Below, in pieces: positions 1-8,817 of a stretch of 64,000 bases of DNA. Each line of letters starts with the position of its first letter. The first letter of the stretch is position 1. The position numbers and the translations under genes are program-made. The DNA comes from Sulfobacillus thermosulfidooxidans. GTDB lineage: Bacteria; Bacillota; Sulfobacillia; Sulfobacillales; Sulfobacillaceae. Under the pieces are notes generated by a model. That model had not been told where the DNA came from. It saw only the letters and a program-made list of their open reading frames with translations, and searched no databases. Location: NCBI RefSeq assembly GCF_001280565.1, contig NZ_LGRO01000001.1, positions 1,798,001-1,862,000 of the forward strand, read 5' to 3'.

Positions 1-165
1 GTAAAAACAAAAAAACCCAGTAATTTATTGAAAATCCCTCAAAAGAGTTATGTCATAATAAACCCAAAATTATCATGAATTCAAATGGATAACCGCCGAA
101 ATGGTTTGTGAATCCTAAACGTTATTGCCTGTTTGCAAAACCCCAGGGGAAAGGATTAAAAGCTG

Positions 166-1389
166 ATGTCAAAAGATTTTCAGAAGTTTCGCTCCGCCAT
201 GACGAGACCCGTTCTCGTTCTCTTTTTCATGTCCTTTGTTGTGCCTTTTTCCGCTTTTATGCTCTATCCTTTCCTGATCATTTATCTCACGCACGTCTTG
301 CACTATCAGCCGTGGGAAGCTGGACTGCTGTTATCTGTGCGCTTCTTATCCAGTGGCTTATTAGGATTTGTCGGAGGATTGGTATCGGCGAGAATTGGTA
401 CCATGCGCACCTACGTTATATCTGCAGTCATTAGTGCCGTATCCATTATGGCCCTGGCTTTTACGCCAGGAGCGGTATTTCTCGTTATCGTTTTGGCCAT
501 CTTAGGACTCGCCGCGTCAACGGTCAATGCCATGGCCCGGGGTTTAGCTAATGAACATATCCTAGATGAATACCGTGGTGTCATTCAGAACTACATTCAT
601 TGGCTTAATAATATTGGTATGGCCGCTGCTTTACCCTTTTCCGCTCTCTTGTTAGGTGGGGGGTATTCCCGTTGGCCATATTTCGTGGCTGCATCCGGTT
701 ACGCATTAGCAGCAGGTGCTCTTTTTATCACTTTTCGCCCATCAAAGCCGAAACCTGTCGCTGCCGCGGATAATTCACGGCCATCTTTTTCACCATGGAA
801 AATCCTTCAATATGACCGAGCATTTTCCTGGCTTCTCCTCGCTTTTGCTTTAGTTGTCGTCGTTGAAATGCAGTTTGAATCCGGCGTTCCTCTCGACTTG
901 TCTTTTCATTTTGTTCAAGGCGCCAAACTATATGGTGTTCTTGGCGCTATTGATATGACTCTCGTCTTTTTGCTGCAACCACTTGTTGCCCACTGGGTCG
1001 ATAATCATCCCTCGTCGTGGTTCGGATCATTGGCCATGTTATTGCTCAGTGGATTGGTCATTGGTGCGCTCTGGCAAACAGTATGGGGATGGACTCTGGC
1101 CATCATTTGCCTCAGTGTAGGTGACGTCTTTGCTTTCGGTCAAATTTTTTCTTTAGTCGGCGTGCTGCCTAAAGCGGGTCAACACGGGTTATATTTTAGT
1201 CTATTAAGCATGGTTCAAGGTTTAGGAACATTTGCTGCCTACGCATTCGCTGGAATCGGTTACAATATATTGCATCCCCTGGGGATGTTTTTACTGACCA
1301 TTCCCTTAACCTTATTCGCCATCATCTCTTACCGAAACGCTTCCCGTCTTCGGACAGTACAAGAAGAAGCTATCACAACAACGGGATGA
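166..1389 (+). CDS. MFS transporter
   Basis: A 407-residue integral membrane protein with about twelve hydrophobic segments, fitting a major facilitator superfamily carrier that moves a small solute across the cytoplasmic membrane. The N-terminal half has the usual short basic loop after the second helix (SARIG near residue 75), and a longer polar stretch near residues 195-215 separates the two halves. The ATG at 166 is chosen because a purine-rich GGGGAAAGGA lies about ten bases upstream. It stands alone on the plus strand and the next gene is convergent, so context says nothing about the substrate. Drug or metabolite efflux is possible but not shown. Confidence 0.85.
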   Translation: MSKDFQKFRSAMTRPVLVLFFMSFVVPFSAFMLYPFLIIYLTHVLHYQPWEAGLLLSVRFLSSGLLGFVGGLVSARIGTMRTYVISAVISAVSIMALAFTPGAVFLVIVLAILGLAASTVNAMARGLANEHILDEYRGVIQNYIHWLNNIGMAAALPFSALLLGGGYSRWPYFVAASGYALAAGALFITFRPSKPKPVAAADNSRPSFSPWKILQYDRAFSWLLLAFALVVVVEMQFESGVPLDLSFHFVQGAKLYGVLGAIDMTLVFLLQPLVAHWVDNHPSSWFGSLAMLLLSGLVIGALWQTVWGWTLAIICLSVGDVFAFGQIFSLVGVLPKAGQHGLYFSLLSMVQGLGTFAAYAFAGIGYNILHPLGMFLLTIPLTLFAIISYRNASRLRTVQEEAITTTG

Positions 1390-1636
1390 CTTAAATCCTT
1401 AAAAACGCAAAGGGATATTTCTTGGATAGGAGGGCCAATCAGAAGTTTCGGCACCTTTGTTTTGCGGGGATCGACTTCTTTGTTAATGTGGTATCATGGA
1501 CAAGGTTCGTGGAATACTGGCGATGTCTAAATTCTTTTAAATGGGTTGCGCTTCGCAGATGCGATGAGCTAGCGGCGTCGATCATGGATGCAGCACAATG
1601 GTTTTCAAGGTTATGTTTGAGAAGATCAACGCCCAC

Positions 1637-2563
1637 TCAGCGCCACATCGTCCCCTGATCGACACAGCACAAAAAATCATCGATCCGTGCGAGTTGTGTT
1701 TGTGCAAAATCTAGGTTGACATAACCGCGCAAGGATAATGCCAAGTTGATGATTGTCGACATGATGACCCGTGCTTGAAGAACATATTGAAACATGACAC
1801 GGTCTTCTAATACCTCCGGAAGTGCTGCGACAGATTGGACAAGAGGGTGTTTCAACCCTTGAAATAATGCCGTGTTCCCAATGAAACTGGCCAGGTCCCA
1901 GAATTTCGGCATTAACGATACATCCTCAAAATCAATCCATTGCCACCCCATTTTGGTAGCGAGCAGGTTTCCCGGGTGCGCATCTCCATGGGCCGGATAA
2001 AGCACTTCGTGATGTATCCTCTCATTCACGTTGTTGTAACGCATGAGCAATGTAACAACTCTACTGTCATCGTGCACTGTTGATAAATCGTCGGCTGCTT
2101 GAGCAACGTTACGCCAAGCCCCAAGCAGCGGGAGAGGATCTTTATACTTTGCCAAGGCCGTATCCAAATCATGAACCATTTTCATGGCTTGTTGGGTTGT
2201 TAACCCAGAAATCGGGGCGGGTTCTGCATATTCCCAAAGCGTCATCCAAGTATCCGAAACAAGATAGGGTCCAGGAGACACCTCACGCGCATAGGGAACC
2301 ACGGGTATCCCATGCGCGATTAGGTGCTTTGCAACTTTTATCTCTCGAACCCAGACATCTTTCCACAATAAGGAATCATCGTCCGGGAACAATATAGCCA
2401 CTCGGGCCACAATTTGATACGGTGCAAGATAAATAACTAAGTTTCCCGCATTTCCTAAGACGACGGGATGAATGTTGTGAAATCCGAGATGTTCTGCTAC
2501 CGCTAACACGCCCGAAATTAACGGGTTATTCGTCTTGGCACACCTCTGTTCTTTACACCACAA
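1637..2563 (-). CDS. APH-family phosphotransferase
   Basis: A 308-residue protein of the aminoglycoside phosphotransferase/choline kinase fold. The catalytic loop HGDAHPGNLL (about residues 190-200) and the following metal-binding segment WIDFEDV match the Brenner-type motif HxDxxxxN and the kinase DFG equivalent. The N-terminal lobe is less conserved. These enzymes transfer phosphate from ATP to small hydroxylated molecules; the substrate cannot be read from sequence, and antibiotic resistance should not be assumed. The start is uncertain: the longest frame opens with TTG at 2563 without a clear ribosome binding site. It is a single gene, convergent with the MFS gene to its left. Confidence 0.75.
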   Translation of the reverse strand: MWCKEQRCAKTNNPLISGVLAVAEHLGFHNIHPVVLGNAGNLVIYLAPYQIVARVAILFPDDDSLLWKDVWVREIKVAKHLIAHGIPVVPYAREVSPGPYLVSDTWMTLWEYAEPAPISGLTTQQAMKMVHDLDTALAKYKDPLPLLGAWRNVAQAADDLSTVHDDSRVVTLLMRYNNVNERIHHEVLYPAHGDAHPGNLLATKMGWQWIDFEDVSLMPKFWDLASFIGNTALFQGLKHPLVQSVAALPEVLEDRVMFQYVLQARVIMSTIINLALSLRGYVNLDFAQTQLARIDDFLCCVDQGTMWR

Positions 2564-2797
2564 AGATTTTCTTATCAGGGTACATCAATCATATGATGTT
2601 AAACCCATCGTGTGAACATAAAGAACAGAGAAAGGTCAATTTTAATGCTTCAAAACGCAACCGACGTGTCACTTACGGCTCTACTTCTGCTGGATTGTCA
2701 TGCTGTCTATCGGTGTTCTAGGGCATAAGATAACGGAGGACACTCCCGCTCTCATCTAGATTAAACAGTACAAGGAATTCTTGTCATGAGTGTGATT

Positions 2798-4447
2798 TTA
2801 AAAATTCTGATCAAAGCTACTCAGCTCAGGTTCTTGTACTCGCACTTCTACGGACGTTTGTCGTCCGCCCATGAGAGCTTGATCAATAGGCAGTCCTGAC
2901 GCATAGCCCCAGCCCCACAGCAACAGGGACCCGACAGCTACTGCTAAGGAATCCCAAGGTGCAGGAATCACGTGACGACCCCCGTAGGTTCCAAGCCACG
3001 ACATCCCTGCTAAAAATCCCATAAAGACTAAAAACCATATACCATGTGTAATATGACTTGTCGGCCATTTTTGCTTCTTAAACGATACCGCATAAAACAC
3101 AATGCCAATCGCAAAAAACAAAATCACCTGACCATTGATTGGCCATCCTACCCAATAAATGATGAGAGCCGAGATCATGGTAGCCAGCGGGCTGACTACC
3201 ATCGCCCAGGGCGTGCGAAAAGGCCTGGGTTGGTCAGGCAATGTCTTTCGCATCACCATATGCGATATGGGAATGACGAGTCTGATAAATAAGGCACAGG
3301 TCACAATAACTCCGACCAACGCTTGCCAACTGGGAAAGGGCAACAAGAACAACACACTAAAGAGCAAGTTGATCAATAAAGCCCTGGTCGGCACACCCGT
3401 TTTCTCACTCACGTACGCCAGAAATTTTGGTGCCCATCCTTCTAGTCCTAAAGCATAAACGATGCGGGAAACAACCGCGGTTCCCGATAACGCCGTGCCC
3501 GAAGGAGACAATATGGCATCCGCATAAAGAAAATAGGAAAACCATACGAGATTTACGGCAATTAACAAATTGGCAAATGGCGCATTAAACGACAAACCAC
3601 TCCAGCTAACATGATTGAGCAAAGAAGGCGGCACTGCTGCCAAGAAAACAAGCTGCAGCAATGTGTAGAGCAAAAAGGAGAAGCCCACCACCATCAATAA
3701 GACGCGCGGAATTTGTTGGCTCGGATTTTTTGCTTCGGCGGCTAACTCCAAAGGACCGCTCGAACCCAAATAGGCATAAACAATCCCGGATGTTGCGAGA
3801 GCTAGAAAGATACTCTTCGCATGATAAGGCATAAAGCCATGGGAGGTAAGATTACTCGCATGAAAACTCGTAGCAAATAAGATGATAATCGTCGCCACTG
3901 GCACCGCTAACTTAATGACCGTAATCGGACCATTAATCTTGGCAAAAACTCGGATGCCAAGCCAATTAATATACGTAAACAATACCACTAACGCCGCCGC
4001 AACCAGCACCCCTTCAGGCGTCATGGTGGTCCCATTAAACAATCCGGGAAGATAAGAACTAGCATACTGAATGACGGCTGCGGCCTCCGTAGCCGCCCCG
4101 GCTGCTCCAGGAATCCAGCTGCCCCACCCAATCAAAAACGCAACCAAAGAACCATGAGAGTACAAAGGATAGCGCATGGCACCGCCAGCACGCGGAAACA
4201 TCCCCACTAATTCACCATTAATTAAAGCCCCTAATAAAACCACGATCCCTCCGATAACCCATGCTATCAGCGATGCAGGCCCCGCAATTTTTGCCGCATT
4301 ATAAGAACCAAATAACCATCCCGATCCCACTACACCAGTAATAGAGACAAAAACAAGATCCCAAAAAGTCAATTCACGGCGATATGGCGCCACATCAGGA
4401 TCTAAAGACATGGTAGTGACAGGTGATTCTTTAACCATATCAATCAT
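2798..4447 (-). CDS. APC-family amino acid permease
   Basis: About 549 residues with twelve or more membrane helices. The first helix carries the APC signature (residues about 35-48, SITGVVGSGWLFGS), the unwound substrate-binding helix of the amino acid-polyamine-organocation family, which imports amino acids by proton or sodium coupling. The last 130 residues add two further helices and a short polar tail. The ATG at 4447 follows AAAGGACGG closely; an ATG at 4438 is also possible, and an in-frame start at 4495 is less likely. The upstream region is AT-rich and includes the palindrome ACAAATTTGT near 4599, a possible operator. No partner genes flank it. Confidence 0.85.
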   Translation of the reverse strand: MIDMVKESPVTTMSLDPDVAPYRRELTFWDLVFVSITGVVGSGWLFGSYNAAKIAGPASLIAWVIGGIVVLLGALINGELVGMFPRAGGAMRYPLYSHGSLVAFLIGWGSWIPGAAGAATEAAAVIQYASSYLPGLFNGTTMTPEGVLVAAALVVLFTYINWLGIRVFAKINGPITVIKLAVPVATIIILFATSFHASNLTSHGFMPYHAKSIFLALATSGIVYAYLGSSGPLELAAEAKNPSQQIPRVLLMVVGFSFLLYTLLQLVFLAAVPPSLLNHVSWSGLSFNAPFANLLIAVNLVWFSYFLYADAILSPSGTALSGTAVVSRIVYALGLEGWAPKFLAYVSEKTGVPTRALLINLLFSVLFLLPFPSWQALVGVIVTCALFIRLVIPISHMVMRKTLPDQPRPFRTPWAMVVSPLATMISALIIYWVGWPINGQVILFFAIGIVFYAVSFKKQKWPTSHITHGIWFLVFMGFLAGMSWLGTYGGRHVIPAPWDSLAVAVGSLLLWGWGYASGLPIDQALMGGRQTSVEVRVQEPELSSFDQNF

Positions 4448-5394
4448 CCGTCCTTTCTTTAGGGAAATTGCAAACCATGCAGGATTTCTCACCACAGATT
4501 AAGAAGCGATCAAAGAAAATTATCGAAATTAAATAACTCTCATATTTCAACTCTAACATGTAATGACGAATAAATCTGAGACAAACCTCGTAAAATGTCA
4601 CAAATTTGTCGTATATACAACGATATTTCATTAACAATAACAATAAAATGTTATGTTTCAGCGAGTAAATCTTAATATCTTACATAAAATAGGTATGATG
4701 GTTTGCGCATCAAATTATGAGCTTTAGGATCTCATGCCTCGAAGGACGAGTCACGCTGAAGGTCGAAAGCCTTTGTTAATTGCTTCGCCGTGCCGAGTCC
4801 ATTCATGGTGGTTCCAAAGAGGCGAGAGAATAATTGCGAGGATGACTTTAATCAAAGGTTCTGTGCGATACCAGCGGCATTAAGTGAATGCCGGACTCAG
4901 TAATCTCCTTCATCGCAATGTATGAGACACGTCCCATATATCCGACGGCAACGATTATCGCCACGACACTAGGGAAATCAGGATAAATGGAACGAAGACG
5001 GGCCCGAGGGCCCAAACGACGATGGTCCGCTTGTCGATAGGGCCTTGAGTCGGTCATACGACATATATCTATTACTGTTATTCGGTTCTTTCTTCATGCT
5101 GAAACGTATTCAGAGACTTTGTTAAGCGAAACGCCATTTCGTCTTACGGGCAGTAAGACTAGAGAAGCAATGACGCCTAGCCAATGATATTTTCCCATAA
5201 TGATTGCTGCTGAAGACAAGTTAACGCAGCCGGACACTTCGTCCTTGAGGTCGCTATCACGCCCGGTTCAATGGCAGGGCAATTGATTCCGCTGTCCATG
5301 AGCATTGTCCAACAAGAGAACTCGTTAACTTCGCCACAAAATAAATCTACACACCCAGTAACCGATTAACCTGCATGAGTCTCAAAAAAAGTTT
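4448..5394. other. Long intergenic region with one degraded reading frame
   Basis: About 950 bases between the APC permease and the next MFS gene. The part next to the permease is AT-rich and presumably holds its promoter. The middle holds a broken minus-strand reading frame listed separately. The rest, about 5060-5394, shows no convincing gene, RNA or terminator. Confidence 0.5.
4732..5057 (-). pseudogene. Degraded reading frame, possibly a transposase remnant
   Basis: Two minus-strand segments in different frames look like pieces of one decayed protein. The first ends with VGYMGRVSYIAMKEI and GIHLMPL, which resembles the second catalytic Asp region of DDE transposases (an Asp-x-Gly-Tyr block followed by a helix). 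The second, after frame loss, reads LFGTTMNGLGTAKQL and ends at a TGA at 4732-4734. No intact start, terminal repeats or target duplication were found. Assignment to an insertion-sequence family is not possible by eye, and the transposase reading is a guess. Confidence 0.25.
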
Positions 5395-6633
5395 TCATGG
5401 AGAAGATACTTCCTCGGATGATGGTTCCATTTGGAGAGGCTTTGGCAAGGGAAGTCCGATAAAACCCGAGGATAGTGCCATTATCACGAATCCTGCAAAA
5501 CGAAAAAGCCAATTCAAGCCCAACATACCACTAACCCATCCCACCAAAATTTCTCCCAGCGGCGTGGCCATACTCATACCAGCCGCGACAATACCTCCAA
5601 TACGGCCTCGCACATCGGCTGCCGTCATAAGAACGATCTGAGTCGATAATAAGGTATTGATGGTACCCAATGCAGTTCCCGCAATGACCAAACATATGAT
5701 ATTTGCCCAAAGATGCGGGTACAAGGTGATACTCACGAACGCTGTGCCTAGGATGAGAAAGCTGCCAATAATCGTCTTGGACATCGCCCATTGTTTCTGT
5801 ACGACCGGACTCATTAGACTCCCGACGATTATGCCGACAAGGATCGCCACGCTGAAGAACCCATAAGCCACTGCTCCTTGGTGGAGTATCTGTCGAACCC
5901 AAGCCACATCCATAATACTAAGGGGAGTTAGCACAAAATTAATCGCGACGACCAAGGGAATTATCCGGCGAAGAAATGCACTGTCAACAATGATCGATAG
6001 TCCCTCTGTCAAATCCTCCCTAATCCTCCGGTGGGATGCCGTGTTTTGGACGGGCATAGTTTCCGGACGGGTCATAAACAAGCTCAAGGCGGAAATGAAA
6101 AAACTTATGCCATTGAGTAAAAACAGCAAAACCGGTCCCCCAAGCGTTAACAGCCAACCTCCCGTTCCAAGCCCCACAAGTTGTGACAGGGCGCTACTGC
6201 TTTGATTCACGCTATTAGCGGCCGGATAGAGGTCTTTTCCTGTGACTTCGGGCAAATATGCCATCTCGGTCGCATTGAATAATGTTTCAAGTAAATTGAG
6301 TAAAAACAGGATGACTGCAAGCACAATGAGATGCAGATCATGAAAGCTCAACAAGGCCACCAAACCTAGACTTAAAACGGCCCGAATCAAGTCCGTGAAT
6401 ACCAATGTGCGCCGGTGATTCCAGCGATCGGCAAAAACACCCGAAACAATTCCCATAAGTCCGGCAATGCCTGCGATACCAAGGACATAACCTAAATCAG
6501 TGCGGTTATGGGTGCTGCTCAAAATAAACCATGATACGCCCATCAAAAAGAGGGCATTTCCCACTTGTGAAATCCATTGACCTGAAATTAAGATGACGAA
6601 TGGTGGATGCTTCCATAAACGCGGTTGTGCCAT
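5395..6633 (-). CDS. MFS transporter, MFS_3/EntS-like
   Basis: About 412 residues with twelve predicted membrane helices. The pattern GVSWFIL...FADRWNHRR (residues about 20-70) and the loop with NATEMAYLPEV are typical of the MFS_3 group, which includes enterobactin- and macrolide-efflux type carriers. Translation most likely starts at the ATG at 6633, seven bases after a perfect AGGAGG; an upstream in-frame extension to 6705 lacks such a site. It is a monocistronic unit flanked by long gene-free stretches. The substrate is unknown. It is similar in type to the MFS gene at 39930-41165. Confidence 0.85.
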   Translation of the reverse strand: MAQPRLWKHPPFVILISGQWISQVGNALFLMGVSWFILSSTHNRTDLGYVLGIAGIAGLMGIVSGVFADRWNHRRTLVFTDLIRAVLSLGLVALLSFHDLHLIVLAVILFLLNLLETLFNATEMAYLPEVTGKDLYPAANSVNQSSSALSQLVGLGTGGWLLTLGGPVLLFLLNGISFFISALSLFMTRPETMPVQNTASHRRIREDLTEGLSIIVDSAFLRRIIPLVVAINFVLTPLSIMDVAWVRQILHQGAVAYGFFSVAILVGIIVGSLMSPVVQKQWAMSKTIIGSFLILGTAFVSITLYPHLWANIICLVIAGTALGTINTLLSTQIVLMTAADVRGRIGGIVAAGMSMATPLGEILVGWVSGMLGLNWLFRFAGFVIMALSSGFIGLPLPKPLQMEPSSEEVSSP

Positions 6634-7275
6634 CGCCGACTCCTCCTTATGTGTATGTGGTGTTCTAAGAAGGATGTCGGAAATAACTGTCTTAAGGTTC
6701 GGCATTTTTACTTAATCATGGAACGAAATTTACCACCACGACTTAGTAAAAAACAGCAAATGGAGTCCAACGGTATCGCGCAAATCTGTAAACATCATCA
6801 TCAAGCTAAGAGTGCCGAAGCCGCCGGGCACCCTATGGACTTAGTAACTTGACTGAGTCGGGATTATAAGAAAACAAAGATAACCTCAAACTGCCAGCAT
6901 CGCCGTCCATCTGATTACACCGCAGGGCTGGCACCAACCCTCCCATCATAGGCGCCAACTAGATCCACCATAGATTTCTTTCTTGTCCCTCACTTCGCGA
7001 TCGTCTCTCTCAGCTGGTTTATCCAGCCCTGTTGCCTCGTGTTCCCAAGAAAAATTGTCAGCACGTAATCGGGGTTTGGAGGGTACCATTTAGGAAAGAA
7101 AGAAACGCCAGGCCCTCCTTCCCATATCTCATGCATAACCGCTTGAGAAAAACGCTGAGGTCATCTGAGCTTCTCGATTGAAACTTTAGCACGAGTATTG
7201 AGGATTCCTTAAATAATGACTCGGCACTTACAGTAGAAACCGTTCCAGAATTCATATTCCCCTATGTCTAGGGAT
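6634..7275. other. Gene-poor intergenic region
   Basis: About 640 bases. The right-hand part could encode a 65-residue minus-strand peptide (7058-7255) with a weak AGGGG upstream, but it has no recognisable domain and I do not call it. A short imperfect hairpin CCCTA...TAGGG lies at 7260-7273 just after the sigma-factor stop codon but lacks a T-run. Nothing else is evident. Confidence 0.4.
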
Positions 7276-8364
7276 TTAAATTTTCGCCTCACACTCGGTA
7301 CGAAATAACCGCTCCGATTTCTCCACCTGATAGACAAGATATTGTCTGTCATTGACCACAAGATGTTGCTCAGGCTTTCGTATCCGACTTTTGGCGCGCC
7401 ACCGGGACGGCAAAACTAAAGCAATGTGTGAGGAAATACGGAGATTATGGGGAGGAGACGATACGGGAATGGTTTCAAATCCCACATAAAATCCAGATCG
7501 TGTCATTGTAACCAGATCAAGTTGTTGAGCTTTTTGTGGAGGAAGAAAGAATGACAACTCTAAATCCACCGGACGATTTAAGGCGTTCACTTGATATTCA
7601 TGCCAAACCGCCTCCGAAGATGTGGGCTCACTTCGGTAAATCCGAGTGTTCGTCACCAATCGCCTGGGCCAACCCAAATTGGGCCAGCGCATAAACAATT
7701 GTGGCACTGCGGTCATTTTAGTGGTCACAACGCGGATATCAAGCCATATTGATCCCTGTGGATTGACACGAACAGCCCAAGTGATTCGGATGTCGGCGTC
7801 CTTAGCGATCAACCATTGCCAAAGGGCCCGTTCTCTATCAGACAGAATACGAGACGGTGCAGAGAACAATGACGGTCCCTCGTTATTCGGAAAAGACAAC
7901 ACCCGCCGTTGTAATAATTGGCGTGCTTGATGTAATCGCGATTTCACGGTGCCCACGGGTAGATGATAGACACGCGCCAAGTCCTCAAGCGTCACGTCCG
8001 CAAATAGCCATTCTCGTGTCAATGCTTGTAACGAGTCTGGCAATTGCGTAACCAACAGACGGATTTCCTGCTCAAATTCTTTATCCACCACATCATTTGC
8101 AGGACTCAAGGCTAATTCTTCTCCAAAACGGTTTTCCGTTCTTTGCTTTCTCCAATAATCCGCTACGGTATGCTTAGCAATACCCATCACATAACCTTGG
8201 CCGTTTCCCTCTAAGATGGCGTTCAAGTGAGCTACCGATCTGTCAAAGAGTTTGACCCATATCTCTTGCACCACATCCTCAACATCTTGTTCCGGAATCC
8301 TTTGTTGGCAATACCGCCTAATCGATGCATCGACGGCAGTACACCAACCATCCCAGTGATGCAT
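7276..8364 (-). CDS. ECF-like sigma-70 factor with C-terminal extension
   Basis: About 362 residues. The first 160 form an extracytoplasmic-function sigma factor: region 2 with DVEDVVQEIWVKLF and the GYVMGIAKHTVADYWRKQ segment, then a region 4 helix-turn-helix (LEDLARVYHLPVGTVKSRLHQAR). Such factors direct RNA polymerase to stress or envelope genes. The remaining 190 residues do not match a domain I recognise and are longer than in ordinary ECF factors; they may be a built-in regulatory module. The ATG at 8364 is preferred because GGAGGAGAGAGG precedes it; in-frame upstream starts reach 8442. It lies about 450 bases downstream of the BNR-repeat lipoprotein gene on the same strand. Confidence 0.8.
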   Translation of the reverse strand: MHHWDGWCTAVDASIRRYCQQRIPEQDVEDVVQEIWVKLFDRSVAHLNAILEGNGQGYVMGIAKHTVADYWRKQRTENRFGEELALSPANDVVDKEFEQEIRLLVTQLPDSLQALTREWLFADVTLEDLARVYHLPVGTVKSRLHQARQLLQRRVLSFPNNEGPSLFSAPSRILSDRERALWQWLIAKDADIRITWAVRVNPQGSIWLDIRVVTTKMTAVPQLFMRWPNLGWPRRLVTNTRIYRSEPTSSEAVWHEYQVNALNRPVDLELSFFLPPQKAQQLDLVTMTRSGFYVGFETIPVSSPPHNLRISSHIALVLPSRWRAKSRIRKPEQHLVVNDRQYLVYQVEKSERLFRTECEAKI

Positions 8365-8817
8365 CCTCTCTCCTCCAAGCTCTTTCCCCTCCCGCATGAC
8401 TCCTCCCCTATAGACCAACACCATCAGATGAATCTCTTTCAAACGCTTTTTACTGTTCCGCTTTTAAGACTCGGTCGTGGTGACGGTGTTCATTGCTGTT
8501 TATGTTACATTAAATCATTTGGGAAAGTTGTGTGTAGCGCACAAAGTGTTTAGATTGTTAAAGAGAGATACGCTGGTATCTGCTAAGACGTCCAGTCAAC
8601 CCCGTTGTTTGTGACCGAAGCTGATGCTCCCCAACCAACAGTGTTCTTTTTTCCTGGCATCCCATTCGCTAAATGCTTAGAGCCCTGTGACCCTCTTATA
8701 AAAAGAAATCTCAAGGGTCATTCCCCAAAAGACGTACTATGGTCACGGTTTCTCTCCTCTGGGGAAATTTGCCCCTTAAGAAAAAACAAATTGTCACGCT
8801 CTTAGCCGTTACAACGG
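8365..8817. other. Intergenic region upstream of the sigma-factor gene
   Basis: About 450 bases with no supported gene. The left part should hold the sigma-factor promoter. Next to the lipoprotein stop codon, the hairpin TAGCCGTT/AACGGCTA (8803-8820, two-base loop) includes the stop codon itself; a T-rich run follows only about 15 bases later on the minus strand, so it is at best a weak terminator. Confidence 0.35.

Noticed and set aside
1422-1658. 78-codon plus-strand frame
   Set aside because: It runs into the end of the APH-type gene on the other strand and has no recognisable domain.
7058-7255. 65-codon minus-strand frame after the sigma-factor gene
   Set aside because: A weak AGGGG precedes the ATG, but the peptide shows no family features and could be chance.
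8605-8805. 66-codon plus-strand frame
   Set aside because: No ribosome binding site or domain, and it lies in a region between two minus-strand genes.
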